From a virus: 64,000 nucleotides of DNA. Each line of letters begins with the position of its first letter. The first letter of the stretch is position 1. The notes beneath the pieces are model-generated. The model saw nothing but the letters and a program-made list of their open reading frames with translations. It did not search any database and was not told the origin of the DNA. This document shows positions 10,441 through 20,077 of the stretch, in pieces. The stretch lies in the IMG/VR virus record IMGVR_UViG_3300025876_001969, positions 1-64,000 of that record; one strand, written 5' to 3'. The translations under genes were made by a program, and so were the position numbers.

Positions 10441-10446
10441 TATAAT
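10441..10446 (+). promoter_or_regulatory. TATAAT box before the gpL-like gene
   Basis: TATAAT followed by ATATATATC ends 9 bases before the ATG at 10456; almost the same sequence (TATAATATATC) precedes the ATG at 52596. No good -35 is seen. It lies in one of the few gaps inside the tail operon. Confidence 0.35.
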
Positions 10447-10455
10447 ATATATATC

Positions 10456-11505
10456 ATGAGTAATACAGAAAAGAATATTAAAACTTTATTTGAATTGGAT
10501 CCTTCTGCTATTATATGTTTGTATAGAATAAACTTAAGAGAGAAGGGTCAGTATTTATTTCATGCTGGAGAAAATGGATATAAAAATAAACTAGTATTCA
10601 ATAGCCAAGAGTACGATTTTTTTCCTATAAAGGTTGATGGATTTGAAACTCCGGGAGACGGAAGGCTTCCTAGACCAAAGATGACGTTTACCAATCACCA
10701 AGGAGTAATTTCTTTGCGGCTTAATTATTTTGACGATTTTATTAATTATAAGGTTACTAGGGTAAAGACGTTTGTTAAGTATTTAGATGCAGTTAATTTT
10801 CCCCATGGTGTTAATCCTCACGCCGAGCCTGATCCTGATGCGGCTTTTGGAGAGGATGTTTTCTTTGTTAATCAGAAAACAAAAGAAGATGATAATATAG
10901 TGGAATTTGAACTTGTATCCCTGCTCGAGTTAGAGAATGCAAATGTTCCAGCTCGAACAATTTATTCCAACAACTGCCCGTGGAACTACAGGGGCGCAAT
11001 TGGCTGCGGTTATAACGGAAAACCTATATCGGACGCGAAGAATAAGAGGTTTGTGCCGAGCGGATATCATCCTGTAAAAATAGGCGATAAGTTTTTACCA
11101 GGTGGAGCGGTTGGAGCTGATGTTTATTTTGAAGACGAGTTTCAAGGTGAGGAGTTTGCTAAAGCGGAAGGTGACGAAAGTTATCAAGATTGGCTTATAA
11201 CAGAAACATATCAAAAGGGTGATGTTGTCAAAGTGGTTCCATACGATAACGACTCAGACCTTAATCCAATAGATATATATGTATGTTTGAATAATGAAGT
11301 TAGATCTAACCCTATACATGACTCAGAAAACTGGGCCCTAGATGATTGCGATAGAACATTGTGCGGTTGTAGGTTGAGATTCTCAGATTTAGCTACAGGG
11401 GCCGGAGGCGGATCAAGATCCTCTAATGAGGGGCTGCACGTAGAGTCAAAAGATGGACTTCCGTTTGGAGGTTTCCCTGGAGTTGACCCTTATGAATTTA
11501 AGTAA
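10456..11505 (+). CDS. Minor tail protein L-like (lambda gpL family), probable Fe-S binding
   Basis: The C-terminal half matches lambda gpL closely in pattern: IYSNNCPWNYRGAIGCGYNG near residues 174-193, RTLCGCRLRFS near 301-311, and the terminal LPFGGFPGV. The cysteines in these motifs correspond to those that hold an iron-sulfur cluster in lambda gpL (known for that family). The N-terminal part contains GDGRLPRPKMTFTN, also typical. Lambda gpL is about 230 residues; the extra length is partly an insertion between the cysteine motifs (about residues 195-295). The following start directly abuts its stop. It acts in tail-tip assembly. Confidence 0.85.
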   Translation: MSNTEKNIKTLFELDPSAIICLYRINLREKGQYLFHAGENGYKNKLVFNSQEYDFFPIKVDGFETPGDGRLPRPKMTFTNHQGVISLRLNYFDDFINYKVTRVKTFVKYLDAVNFPHGVNPHAEPDPDAAFGEDVFFVNQKTKEDDNIVEFELVSLLELENANVPARTIYSNNCPWNYRGAIGCGYNGKPISDAKNKRFVPSGYHPVKIGDKFLPGGAVGADVYFEDEFQGEEFAKAEGDESYQDWLITETYQKGDVVKVVPYDNDSDLNPIDIYVCLNNEVRSNPIHDSENWALDDCDRTLCGCRLRFSDLATGAGGGSRSSNEGLHVESKDGLPFGGFPGVDPYEFK

Positions 11506-12219
11506 ATGTTTGAAGAAAGTATCATAGTTCATGCAGAAGGTAACCCAGAAGAAGAGGTGTGCGGATTTGTTTTGCTTCATAAAGATTTAACTGTATCAGT
11601 TGAGCCCGCAATAAATGAACATTCGGCGCCAAGAGATTGCTTTACGATATCGCCAAAAAGCTTCATAAAACATTCTATAGACAAAACAATAGTAGGAATA
11701 TACCACTCTCATCCAAGGAGCAACGAGAGGCCTTCTCCGCCAGATATAGCTATGTCTGAGGAAATGGGTATTCCTTATTTAATCTACAGCGTAATAACCA
11801 AGAAGTTTTTTCTTTATTACCCCGAAAGCTATGAGCCAGAAAAGCTTACTGGAAAACCCTACATCAAGGGTTTCTTTGAATGCACCTGTTTACTTAAAGA
11901 CTATTTCAAAAAAGAACTAAACATAAACATATCCAAATGGAATGAAAACTATTGGCTTCCAAAAGAAGATAAAGATGCGAATAAACTATTAATAAATATA
12001 TTAAATAAGAATTTAAATAAAATAGAGGATAAAAAAATACAAAAACATGATGTAATAGTGTTTAAGGTTGGGCGTAATGATAGGTGTCACGTTGGTGTAT
12101 ATTGCGGTGATGATTATTTCATACATCAGGCTGATAAAATTTTATCAAGAAAGGAATTACTTGATCACCGTTGGCAAGCAAAAATAAAAGAAGTGTACAG
12201 GCACTCATCGTTAGTGTAA
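11506..12219 (+). CDS. Tail assembly protease: JAB (JAMM) plus NlpC/P60, lambda gpK-like
   Basis: 237 residues with two domains in the lambda gpK order. The N-terminal JAB/MPN metalloprotease has the acidic residue in EEEVCGF and the zinc motif HSHP followed by PSPPD (residues about 67-86). The C-terminal NlpC/P60 peptidase has a cysteine motif ECTCLLKDYF near residue 126 and the histidine strand CHVGVYCGDDYFIHQ near residue 188. NlpC/P60 enzymes cut peptidoglycan peptides; in phages gpK-like proteins help mature the tail tip and may aid cell-wall passage. All expected catalytic motifs are present. It lies between gpL-like and gpI/J-like genes, as in lambda. Confidence 0.88.
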   Translation: MFEESIIVHAEGNPEEEVCGFVLLHKDLTVSVEPAINEHSAPRDCFTISPKSFIKHSIDKTIVGIYHSHPRSNERPSPPDIAMSEEMGIPYLIYSVITKKFFLYYPESYEPEKLTGKPYIKGFFECTCLLKDYFKKELNINISKWNENYWLPKEDKDANKLLINILNKNLNKIEDKKIQKHDVIVFKVGRNDRCHVGVYCGDDYFIHQADKILSRKELLDHRWQAKIKEVYRHSSLV

Positions 12220-12238
12220 ATATACACAAGGAAAAAGG

Positions 12239-15200
12239 ATGAAAAAGGTATTTTTACACGGAGAGCTCGGCAAGGAGTTTGGGAGGGAGTGGAATTTAGA
12301 TGTTAAATCTGCTTCTGAGGCTTTGTCTGCCCTGTTTGCCAATAACAGTTCAATAGAAGTTTACCTAAACAAAAAGCAGCAGGATGACGTATTTTACGGG
12401 GTAAGAAGTGGGAGATCTAAGTCATTTCTTACGAGTGAAGAAATGAGCGCAAGGACTAATGAAGATTTCCACCTGTTCCCAATACCTCTTGGCTCTGGGG
12501 GGGCGGTGGTTGGATTATTGGTGACCGCAGCAACCACTGCCGCTAGCATGTACGTTTCTAAGAAAATGGCTGAAGCTATGCAGAGGGAGGATAAAACTGT
12601 AAAAGCTCAGACTCAATCATTTTTATTTAACGGTAGTGAGAATAGATACGAGCAGGGGGCAACCGTTCCTTTAGGTTATGGAAGAATGAAGGTTGGAAGT
12701 AATACTATATCTGCTTGTAATGTCAATTACGATTACGACTCAGACAAGGGAGATATATTTAATTTCACAAGCGGACTTTATAGTTTAATACCAACGTACA
12801 GCAAATACTACAATGACGAATACGGACCACTTGGTTCTTCTTTTCATGTTAATCAATTCGATGGTAGTAGCAAATTTAAAACTGCAGATCCTGCTTATTT
12901 ATTTTTGAAAACAGCTCCATCATTGAATACATTCGGTTCAAACGATGGATCATATGGTCAGTATGAAGATGCGGCAGCACAACAAGATAGGTATGTTACT
13001 CAAGATAGTAAAAACGGTAATGCTATTGGTGGGTACATGTATTATGAGTATAATTATTTTAAAGGTTTAAATAAGTCACTACTTGGAAATGCTCAAGCTA
13101 ATGGTAATTGGTTTCAGGATTCGAATATTTTAGACAATACATTGGCGGTTTCGTCGGCGGCTGCAATAAAGAGTTCGTTAGTATGCCTTCAGTCAAGCCC
13201 AATAGCTGGAAATGAAGAAAAAGTTTTTTACCCAATAATGTTTGCCGATGGCGAGCTTACTAGTGCAAGAAATCCTATAGATAGGAACAATCAGGGTTTT
13301 GCTCCAATACAGGTTGGAGAAAGGTGGAAGGGGGCAGATAAGAATAATGGAGTAGGTTGGTTTAAGTTAGAATCCGCTTCAGTTTACAAGGCCGTGGACT
13401 TAGTGTGTGAGGGACCTATTGATGGTTTTTCAGACAACAATGGGGATACATTAAAGTTTCGCAAAGAACTAGAGAGAAACGACGATCCAGCTTTAATGAG
13501 AAACAGTATGGATGACTACCTGCAAGGGGTATACTTGAATGACGACCAAGCTAAGGAAGTCAATCATGCGACAAATTTAGATTCTTACAATATAAACGAA
13601 TTCGATATAGACATAGGTATGAATAAGGATGGTCTAATTGGGTCAAACGATCAATCTTTACTGGAACCTCAGTATTTGTTTACAGCAAATACTAAGGACA
13701 TAAACGCTCCGCTGTATGGGCCAAGATCAATTAATCAAGGAGCTATAATTACAGAGCAAAGCGATATAGGTCCATTCAAGCAAAACAAAACCTACAAGTT
13801 AGGGGAATTGGTATCTTATCAGGATGACGGTCAATCTTATAATTATAAATTAAGCAATAGTTTGTCGAATAAATTTTCAAAAAATGAGGACTATAACTAT
13901 GCGGCAGATGATGTCAAGATAGTTTACGAAGAGAATGGAGATAGTAAGACTTTTTATGCTGCCACGCAATTAATAAACGAATATAATGCATTCGACGGAG
14001 GTTATGTGGACATTGAAAACGATAATTATTATCTACCTGGGGATAAGATAAAGTCAGAAAGTTTCTTGGGGGGTGTTGAATACTACGAAATGGGCCCTGA
14101 TTCTGAGAAATTTTTAGGCGTATTTGATTACAAAAAAACTTACGCTGGCCTCAATGGATATGTAATAATGAAATCTCAGGGCGACGTAAATTCTACATCT
14201 CCCATATATAAAATAACTGGAGATTACAACCCCGCCGAGAATGACTCGATAGGGGAATTTGCTAAATTATTAATGCACAAATATAGAGACGAAAACAATC
14301 AAGAAAAAATTGTTTCTAACGATCCAATATATATATTAAAAAACACAGAAGATGAAGATTTGGCGGGAAATAGAATTATAGGGGATGAGCAGGATATTAC
14401 TCCATCCACATCTAATTTGTGGCAGTCTATAGTTATAACATCCCCTCAGGATGAAATTAAGAATGGACCTATAGGTCCGGGCAGCCAAGGCGATAAATAT
14501 GATGGAGATTTAAATTTGTTTAAATTTGCAAATAACGATTCAGTTGAATTAGTAAAGTCTCAAGAGGAGGAGTATTATGTAGCCCACTCTATAATTAATC
14601 CATTAGTTGAGGAGGTTTATGTTTCGCTACAGATTGACGAATTAGCTTACATATATGAAGGTGACGAGCTCAACGTGACATACAAACCTGGAGCATTAAT
14701 GGGTGCCCTTTTTGGATTGATGATAGTTGCCGAAGATGCTACTGCTGTGGCTGGTGGTATTTTGGCAGCTATAGGTTTACCTACTGAGCCCGGAGCTAAA
14801 GTAATGGGAGGCAAGGAAATGGCAAAAGCATTAGCTAAGATAGCGGCGGTAACGACGTTGGGAGCTGTATTAGGAAACAATACAAAATTTAAAATAGGAA
14901 CAAAAGTAGAAAACTCAGGAGAGACCTGGCCTAATAGGGCAAGATTTAGAATTAAATATGGCAACCAAGGAGAATCCCAATATTCAACAGATGTATACAT
15001 TTATGGGGTAGCTACGTCGCCATATAGGAAAGATGTAAAAATTTATCTACCACCAAATCCCTCCGCAAAAGACCGATCAATAAAAGTATACAAACTAAAC
15101 AGGGAAAGGAACCCAGTAAAAGAAGGAGAGCAATCTGCAAGATACAAAGAGAAAATGCTACTAGCTGGAATAACGGAAATTTCACCAGTACAGTTGAGTT

Positions 15201-17536
15201 ATCCTAATTCAGTTGTTATAGGAACAAGGATTAACGCAAAAGATGTTCCATCAATACCTAAAAGAAATTACAATTTAAAATTAAAAAAACTAGCGATACC
15301 CTCAAACTATAATCCGGATACAAGAATATACGATGGAAGTTGGAATGGGCTATTTAGGGGCCAATCCTCAAGCAGTGATCAAGTTCCTGATGCAGCTAAA
15401 GAATGGACCGACAATCCGGCTTGGTGTTTGTATGATTTAATATCAAGCAAGAGATACGGGGTTGGTAAGTTTGGGGTAAGGCCTGAGAATATAGACAGGT
15501 GGACCCTTTATAGAATTGCTAAATATTGCGACGAGTTTGTTCCGACTGGTTATAGCTCAAAATACAAGCAGAGAGCGTTTAAGCTATATGGAGATAGAAC
15601 TATAAAAATAGACCCTACAGAAAACTTAGATATTGCAAAATTCAATAAAGAGTTTAACCATCCGAATAAGAGGTTGGCTATATATTATGATAATAACAAG
15701 TATGAATCAATAAAGATAAATGGGACTTCAAATTCTGGAAACGAAGTAAGGCTAGAAATTAATCCATCTTTAGATTTTGGTAAATGCGCAGTAGAAATAG
15801 ATTACCCTCTTGTGGAGCCTAGATATACTATTAATGCTTTTTTAATGAATTCCGATAATGCGTTTAAATTAATAAATGAATTTGCGGCAATTTTTAGAGC
15901 ATTTGCATATTGGTCTGGTGGGGCAATTAATTTCTTTCAAGACGAAAAGAAGGATTCAGTGATGCTTTTCGCTAACAACAACATATCTAAGGATGGATTC
16001 TCTTATTCAAATACTCCAAAAACCAGTAGGACAAATTCGTGCAAGATAAAATATGTCGATAGGTTTAATAATTTTAAATCAAAGATAGAATATTCCGAGG
16101 AAAGGGCGTCGGTGCAGAAAAATGGAATAATAGAGCAGACAATAGATGGTTTTGGGATAACTTCTCAAGGGCAAGCCAAGAGAGCTGCTGATTTTGTCGT
16201 CAAAAGCGCCAACATGGAGTCAGAGATATTATCTTTTACGACTAGTTCAATCGGGTCTTATTTGAAACCGGGGGACGTGATAGACGTACTAGATAATAAG
16301 AGGACTATAGGAAGGTTTGCAGGCAAGATAACGGACATATCAATATACGGAGACGGTAAGTCTGCTGAGATATCAATAGATTACCCAATCAATGCAATTA
16401 TTGAAAAAGACGAAAAGGATACATGGAAAAATATAACATTATATAATATATCTGGAAATGAAACTATAAAATCTCTGGATGAGAAAATTAAGCCAAGCGA
16501 CCAAGAGATATCAAACATGAGATCCTCTCAGATAAAAACATTTACAGCCGCAAGCCTTTACGGGGATGATCAGAAGTTATTATTAGTAAGTAATCCATAT
16601 AGTTTTATTTCAGGAGAGTATACTTGGAGGGAGGCAAAAGAAGACGCACTAGATAGGGGTGGAAGGTTGGCCACAATTACCAATGATACTGATCAGTTAT
16701 TAATGCAATCAACCATTGAGTCTGGGCAAACTGGATGGATAGGTGGGTATTTCATAGATTTACCTCCGCCTCCTAGATTCATATGGGACCAGCCTGAAGC
16801 TTGCAATACTGATGAAATATCTTTCTATAGTTGGGCTGAAGGTTTTCCAAAAATAGGAGACTCTCTTCAAGACCATGAAGATCAAACCATAGTGACAGAC
16901 TGTGATGAATTTGAAATAATGACAGACCCGCCAGATGGTTTTGGTAATTTTATAGCTGCAAGTGGGTCTGAAGATAATTCAATTAATGGAGATTGGGTAA
17001 CGCTATCAGGAGTTAGTAAAATAGGATACATATTAGAGAGAGAGAGTGATGATTCTCTTTTCTCTTTAAAAGATGTCAAGGGTTCGACATTTATGATGGA
17101 AGACTCGGTAAACCTTGCTAAACCTAAGCAATTTAAAGTTGTAAACATAACAGAATCATCGAATGGAATTTTTGAAGTTAGGGGGCTAGAATACAATAAA
17201 GAAAAATTTGACAACATAGAAAAAAATATGTCGATAAAACATCCAGAATCTCCTGTTATTTTTACAGAAAGCGTCCTAGATGCACCCTCAGAAATAACCA
17301 TTGAGATATTGAGCGAGGATGTATCCAGGAAAATACCATACGGACTTAAGCTTTCGTGGAACACCGTGTTGTCTGCAGCAAGTTACAAGATTCAGTTTTT
17401 TAATGGAAATATATTGATATCTACATTTGAAATACCAAATGATAAGGGGGTTGAGGTAAATTCTTATAGTTATAGAAATGAAGCAATTAAGGAAGATGGT
17501 AATTATTACGGGAGAGTATACTCTGTAGTTTCATAA
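12239..17536 (+). CDS. Fused gpI-gpJ-like tail tip (central fibre) protein with C-type-lectin-like domain
   Basis: 1765 residues. Residues 1-85 resemble lambda gpI (FLHGELGKEFGREWNLDV). A small-residue hydrophobic segment follows, and from about residue 125 the protein resembles gpJ, with QGATVPLGYGRMKVGS and, near residue 1058, NPAWCLYDLISSKRYGVG and YCDEFVP. A second Ala/Gly-rich hydrophobic region spans about 815-885. Residues about 1450-1595 form a C-type-lectin-like domain (YTWREAKEDALDRGGRLAT, GWIGGYF, FYSWAEGFP). The C-terminus is fibronectin-III-like. In lambda J is the receptor-binding hub at the tail tip; the lectin domain suggests sugar or receptor binding here. AAGG bases precede the ATG. 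Confidence 0.85.
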   Translation: MKKVFLHGELGKEFGREWNLDVKSASEALSALFANNSSIEVYLNKKQQDDVFYGVRSGRSKSFLTSEEMSARTNEDFHLFPIPLGSGGAVVGLLVTAATTAASMYVSKKMAEAMQREDKTVKAQTQSFLFNGSENRYEQGATVPLGYGRMKVGSNTISACNVNYDYDSDKGDIFNFTSGLYSLIPTYSKYYNDEYGPLGSSFHVNQFDGSSKFKTADPAYLFLKTAPSLNTFGSNDGSYGQYEDAAAQQDRYVTQDSKNGNAIGGYMYYEYNYFKGLNKSLLGNAQANGNWFQDSNILDNTLAVSSAAAIKSSLVCLQSSPIAGNEEKVFYPIMFADGELTSARNPIDRNNQGFAPIQVGERWKGADKNNGVGWFKLESASVYKAVDLVCEGPIDGFSDNNGDTLKFRKELERNDDPALMRNSMDDYLQGVYLNDDQAKEVNHATNLDSYNINEFDIDIGMNKDGLIGSNDQSLLEPQYLFTANTKDINAPLYGPRSINQGAIITEQSDIGPFKQNKTYKLGELVSYQDDGQSYNYKLSNSLSNKFSKNEDYNYAADDVKIVYEENGDSKTFYAATQLINEYNAFDGGYVDIENDNYYLPGDKIKSESFLGGVEYYEMGPDSEKFLGVFDYKKTYAGLNGYVIMKSQGDVNSTSPIYKITGDYNPAENDSIGEFAKLLMHKYRDENNQEKIVSNDPIYILKNTEDEDLAGNRIIGDEQDITPSTSNLWQSIVITSPQDEIKNGPIGPGSQGDKYDGDLNLFKFANNDSVELVKSQEEEYYVAHSIINPLVEEVYVSLQIDELAYIYEGDELNVTYKPGALMGALFGLMIVAEDATAVAGGILAAIGLPTEPGAKVMGGKEMAKALAKIAAVTTLGAVLGNNTKFKIGTKVENSGETWPNRARFRIKYGNQGESQYSTDVYIYGVATSPYRKDVKIYLPPNPSAKDRSIKVYKLNRERNPVKEGEQSARYKEKMLLAGITEISPVQLSYPNSVVIGTRINAKDVPSIPKRNYNLKLKKLAIPSNYNPDTRIYDGSWNGLFRGQSSSSDQVPDAAKEWTDNPAWCLYDLISSKRYGVGKFGVRPENIDRWTLYRIAKYCDEFVPTGYSSKYKQRAFKLYGDRTIKIDPTENLDIAKFNKEFNHPNKRLAIYYDNNKYESIKINGTSNSGNEVRLEINPSLDFGKCAVEIDYPLVEPRYTINAFLMNSDNAFKLINEFAAIFRAFAYWSGGAINFFQDEKKDSVMLFANNNISKDGFSYSNTPKTSRTNSCKIKYVDRFNNFKSKIEYSEERASVQKNGIIEQTIDGFGITSQGQAKRAADFVVKSANMESEILSFTTSSIGSYLKPGDVIDVLDNKRTIGRFAGKITDISIYGDGKSAEISIDYPINAIIEKDEKDTWKNITLYNISGNETIKSLDEKIKPSDQEISNMRSSQIKTFTAASLYGDDQKLLLVSNPYSFISGEYTWREAKEDALDRGGRLATITNDTDQLLMQSTIESGQTGWIGGYFIDLPPPPRFIWDQPEACNTDEISFYSWAEGFPKIGDSLQDHEDQTIVTDCDEFEIMTDPPDGFGNFIAASGSEDNSINGDWVTLSGVSKIGYILERESDDSLFSLKDVKGSTFMMEDSVNLAKPKQFKVVNITESSNGIFEVRGLEYNKEKFDNIEKNMSIKHPESPVIFTESVLDAPSEITIEILSEDVSRKIPYGLKLSWNTVLSAASYKIQFFNGNILISTFEIPNDKGVEVNSYSYRNEAIKEDGNYYGRVYSVVS

Positions 17537-20043
17537 TGTCATTCTCAAATTCCAGAACAGTAAAGGTGCCATTGTCGGACCCAATCCCGAAATACGGAAA
17601 AACTTTTAGGGTATCTAATATTTATTTAAATTCTTCAAGCCAGAAACAGAGGGTAAATGATCTAAGCCCATCTTCATCTCAGACATCTTATTACAGTCAA
17701 GACTTCGAGAATAAATACCTATCAGTGGGTTGGAGCGTAATAGATCCTAGAAGCGACTACGAGTACAAGGTAAGCGCAGATATAGAAAGTAATAAATATA
17801 TAAGCGGTTTTAATGTAGATATATATAAAAATTATGGAGAATTAACTGGACAAAATGCAATAGATAACGGTGAGAAAGTATTTTCAGCAACTGGAATAAA
17901 AAATAATTCTATAGAATATGAAATAAATGATAATGATTTTCATAGAAATTATTCTGTTGAAGTGACGCTTGTTGATTTCACAGGCAACAAGAGTGTTGGA
18001 TTGCTTACGACGCAGAATCCGTATGCAGAGTTTACTGTTCCCGTAAGTGGCGTGGAATCCGGTATATTTAGATGCAATTATATTAAGCCCACAGGGGAAA
18101 ATGGCGAAGATGAATCTCATGATCTTCAGTATGTGACTTTTTATGATTTTACTGGATTGCAAATGGGGACCTTCCCTGGGGCGAGCAATAGTGCAAGAAG
18201 TGTCTTGTCAAAAAATGGTTATTTAGAAATAGAATTAACCCCTGGAACTGCGAATTACATAATGTCCATAGCTTCGGATTCTTATTCGTCTGGGAGTCCA
18301 TATGGATTCTTTAAAGATCAGGAATATTTAACCGGCACTGGATTCACTGGTTACGTAGGCAGGAATGATGAGCCATTTTTAATAGATTACTACCCTGAAG
18401 TTAGCTCTATTAGTGGTGGTAGAATATCTGGAGCTGATGCATATCATTATGAATTCGAAGTGAATTACGACACTGGCAGTAATTTACTTCATACTGTTTA
18501 TGGTATAACGGGAACGGGTCAAACGTCTGGTTCTGTTTCTGGTTACGATGGGCAAATATTCTTCGATAGTGGGGTTTTGTTTAATCCAAGCTATAATGAG
18601 AGTAATACTGGATTGCAGTATATTTATGATAACTCACTTAGCCTGCAGAGCGGTTTTTTTACTGGTGAGTTAATTGACGTGCGAACGGTAACTGGAGTTG
18701 GGTTTACCGGCTCTGGAACATATGGAAGTGGAGCTGGGCATTATTGGCAGGAAGGTTTTCCGAAATACACAGGCTACGAATCTACCGGTGCAGGAGGGGA
18801 AATAATTTCTGGGGGTTTTTATGATTATGGGTACTTTGACCCATACATGGGGAAATTTAAATGCGCAAGTTATTCCGAAGTGAAATCCGAAAATCAGGAA
18901 CCTGTTGGCATATATTCAATGCCAAAAAACAATCCAAATAGCTATGATATAAAATATAGATCAACTTCAAATTTCACAAAAACATATGAACAGGCAGCTT
19001 CTTATTTGAATTCAATAGGAGAAATGCCGGCGGTTATATTAAACCCTTCGCAATTAAATAAGTTAGTTAATATTAGCGGCGACATTGGGTGGGTTGGTTT
19101 GAGAAGAAATAAGGTCGCTGTGCTTACCGGAATTTTTAATCAAGATTTTGATAATCAATCATTTTTTGATGGAGTGAATTTTGATAATGAATTTAGCAGG
19201 GATTTAGAATTTATTAATTCAAGTGGGGATTTAGAGAGGTCAAGATTAGAAGTTAATAACGTAGGGGGTGATTGGTGTTGGACTAATTCAAGTGGAACTC
19301 ATATATATAAATATGCGGGAAGTGGTTATGAAAAGACGAGAAGCGCAAATATATCCTTTGACATAATTAGGGATATTGATGGTAGGGTTATTAGCTCAAC
19401 TGGATACACTGCGGAAGCCCCGCCGATGGAAATTTCTGAGATTACAGTTGAGTCAGGAAATCAAACAGTAAAGTTTGATTATAAATTCACAAATCAATAT
19501 TTCGAAACTGGTAATACTAATTATAACGTGGTACAAATGAACCTATATGGAGGTACAGGCGAAGGTTTTATCGCAAATGATGGTAGTTTGTTATCAACAC
19601 ATTACATAACAGAACAGAACAATGGATCAAATGGGGGTGATTTAATGCAAGGCTCTATTTCTTACGAAATTAATCAGGGGTACTCAGTTCCGGAATATTT
19701 TAAGTTAATGCCGTTTGATACAATAGGTTCGGGGATATTAGCCAACGTAAACGAATTAGCCGGACAAGGATCTATTACGACTAGCTCAACCGACCAAGCT
19801 ACAATTATAAGTTTGGATGGGCTTTATTTTAATAAATCAAATTGCATAAATGTGGAGTTTCCATTCAACCACCCTAATGTGCCTGTTGTTACATTTGGAT
19901 TGAATTATACAGGGAGCAATGATAATGTATCCTACCTGGGCGCAATGATAGCTAGTGAGCCTAGTAAGTCTTCAGTTAGGTTTGTACTAACAAGCCCTCC
20001 CCCAAGCACTGGATACGCATTAAACGTTAGATCCGTAAGTTAA
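17536..20043 (+). CDS. Putative tail fibre/adhesin with lectin-like region
   Basis: 835 residues, starting at an ATG sharing one base with the previous stop. Gly/Ser/Thr/Tyr-rich beta repeats dominate (GTGFTGYVG, GITGTGQTSG, TGVGFTGSGTYG), as in phage fibres. Residues about 475-620 look like a divergent C-type-lectin-like domain: TYEQAASYLNSIGEMPAVI, then IGWVGLRRN, then GGDWCWTNSSG. It is the last gene of the tail operon, right after the gpJ-like protein, where side or central fibres are expected. The receptor-binding role is inferred; lectin assignment here is weaker than in the preceding gene. Confidence 0.6.
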   Translation: MSFSNSRTVKVPLSDPIPKYGKTFRVSNIYLNSSSQKQRVNDLSPSSSQTSYYSQDFENKYLSVGWSVIDPRSDYEYKVSADIESNKYISGFNVDIYKNYGELTGQNAIDNGEKVFSATGIKNNSIEYEINDNDFHRNYSVEVTLVDFTGNKSVGLLTTQNPYAEFTVPVSGVESGIFRCNYIKPTGENGEDESHDLQYVTFYDFTGLQMGTFPGASNSARSVLSKNGYLEIELTPGTANYIMSIASDSYSSGSPYGFFKDQEYLTGTGFTGYVGRNDEPFLIDYYPEVSSISGGRISGADAYHYEFEVNYDTGSNLLHTVYGITGTGQTSGSVSGYDGQIFFDSGVLFNPSYNESNTGLQYIYDNSLSLQSGFFTGELIDVRTVTGVGFTGSGTYGSGAGHYWQEGFPKYTGYESTGAGGEIISGGFYDYGYFDPYMGKFKCASYSEVKSENQEPVGIYSMPKNNPNSYDIKYRSTSNFTKTYEQAASYLNSIGEMPAVILNPSQLNKLVNISGDIGWVGLRRNKVAVLTGIFNQDFDNQSFFDGVNFDNEFSRDLEFINSSGDLERSRLEVNNVGGDWCWTNSSGTHIYKYAGSGYEKTRSANISFDIIRDIDGRVISSTGYTAEAPPMEISEITVESGNQTVKFDYKFTNQYFETGNTNYNVVQMNLYGGTGEGFIANDGSLLSTHYITEQNNGSNGGDLMQGSISYEINQGYSVPEYFKLMPFDTIGSGILANVNELAGQGSITTSSTDQATIISLDGLYFNKSNCINVEFPFNHPNVPVVTFGLNYTGSNDNVSYLGAMIASEPSKSSVRFVLTSPPPSTGYALNVRSVS

Positions 20044-20046
20044 GCG

Positions 20047-20077
20047 GCTAAGATATTAAACTGATTAATATCTTGGC
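20047..20077. terminator. Convergent hairpin between the tail operon and the leftward operon
   Basis: GCTAAGATATTAA pairs with TTAATATCTTGGC over 13 positions (one T-G pair) around a 5-base loop. It begins 4 bases after the rightward stop and overlaps the last codons of the leftward gene. A short T-rich stretch (TCTTTTA) follows on the + strand; no U-tract is seen on the - strand. A bidirectional or antisense-blocking terminator is plausible. Confidence 0.5.

Noticed and set aside
16882-17364. 160-codon - strand frame inside the gpJ-like gene
   Set aside because: Opposite a well-supported coding region with lectin-domain motifs; no motifs or signals of its own.
16600-19400. Lectin-like domains in tail proteins as targets of a diversity-generating retroelement
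   Set aside because: No reverse transcriptase, template repeat or adenine-biased variable repeat was seen in the window; the lectin folds alone do not support one.
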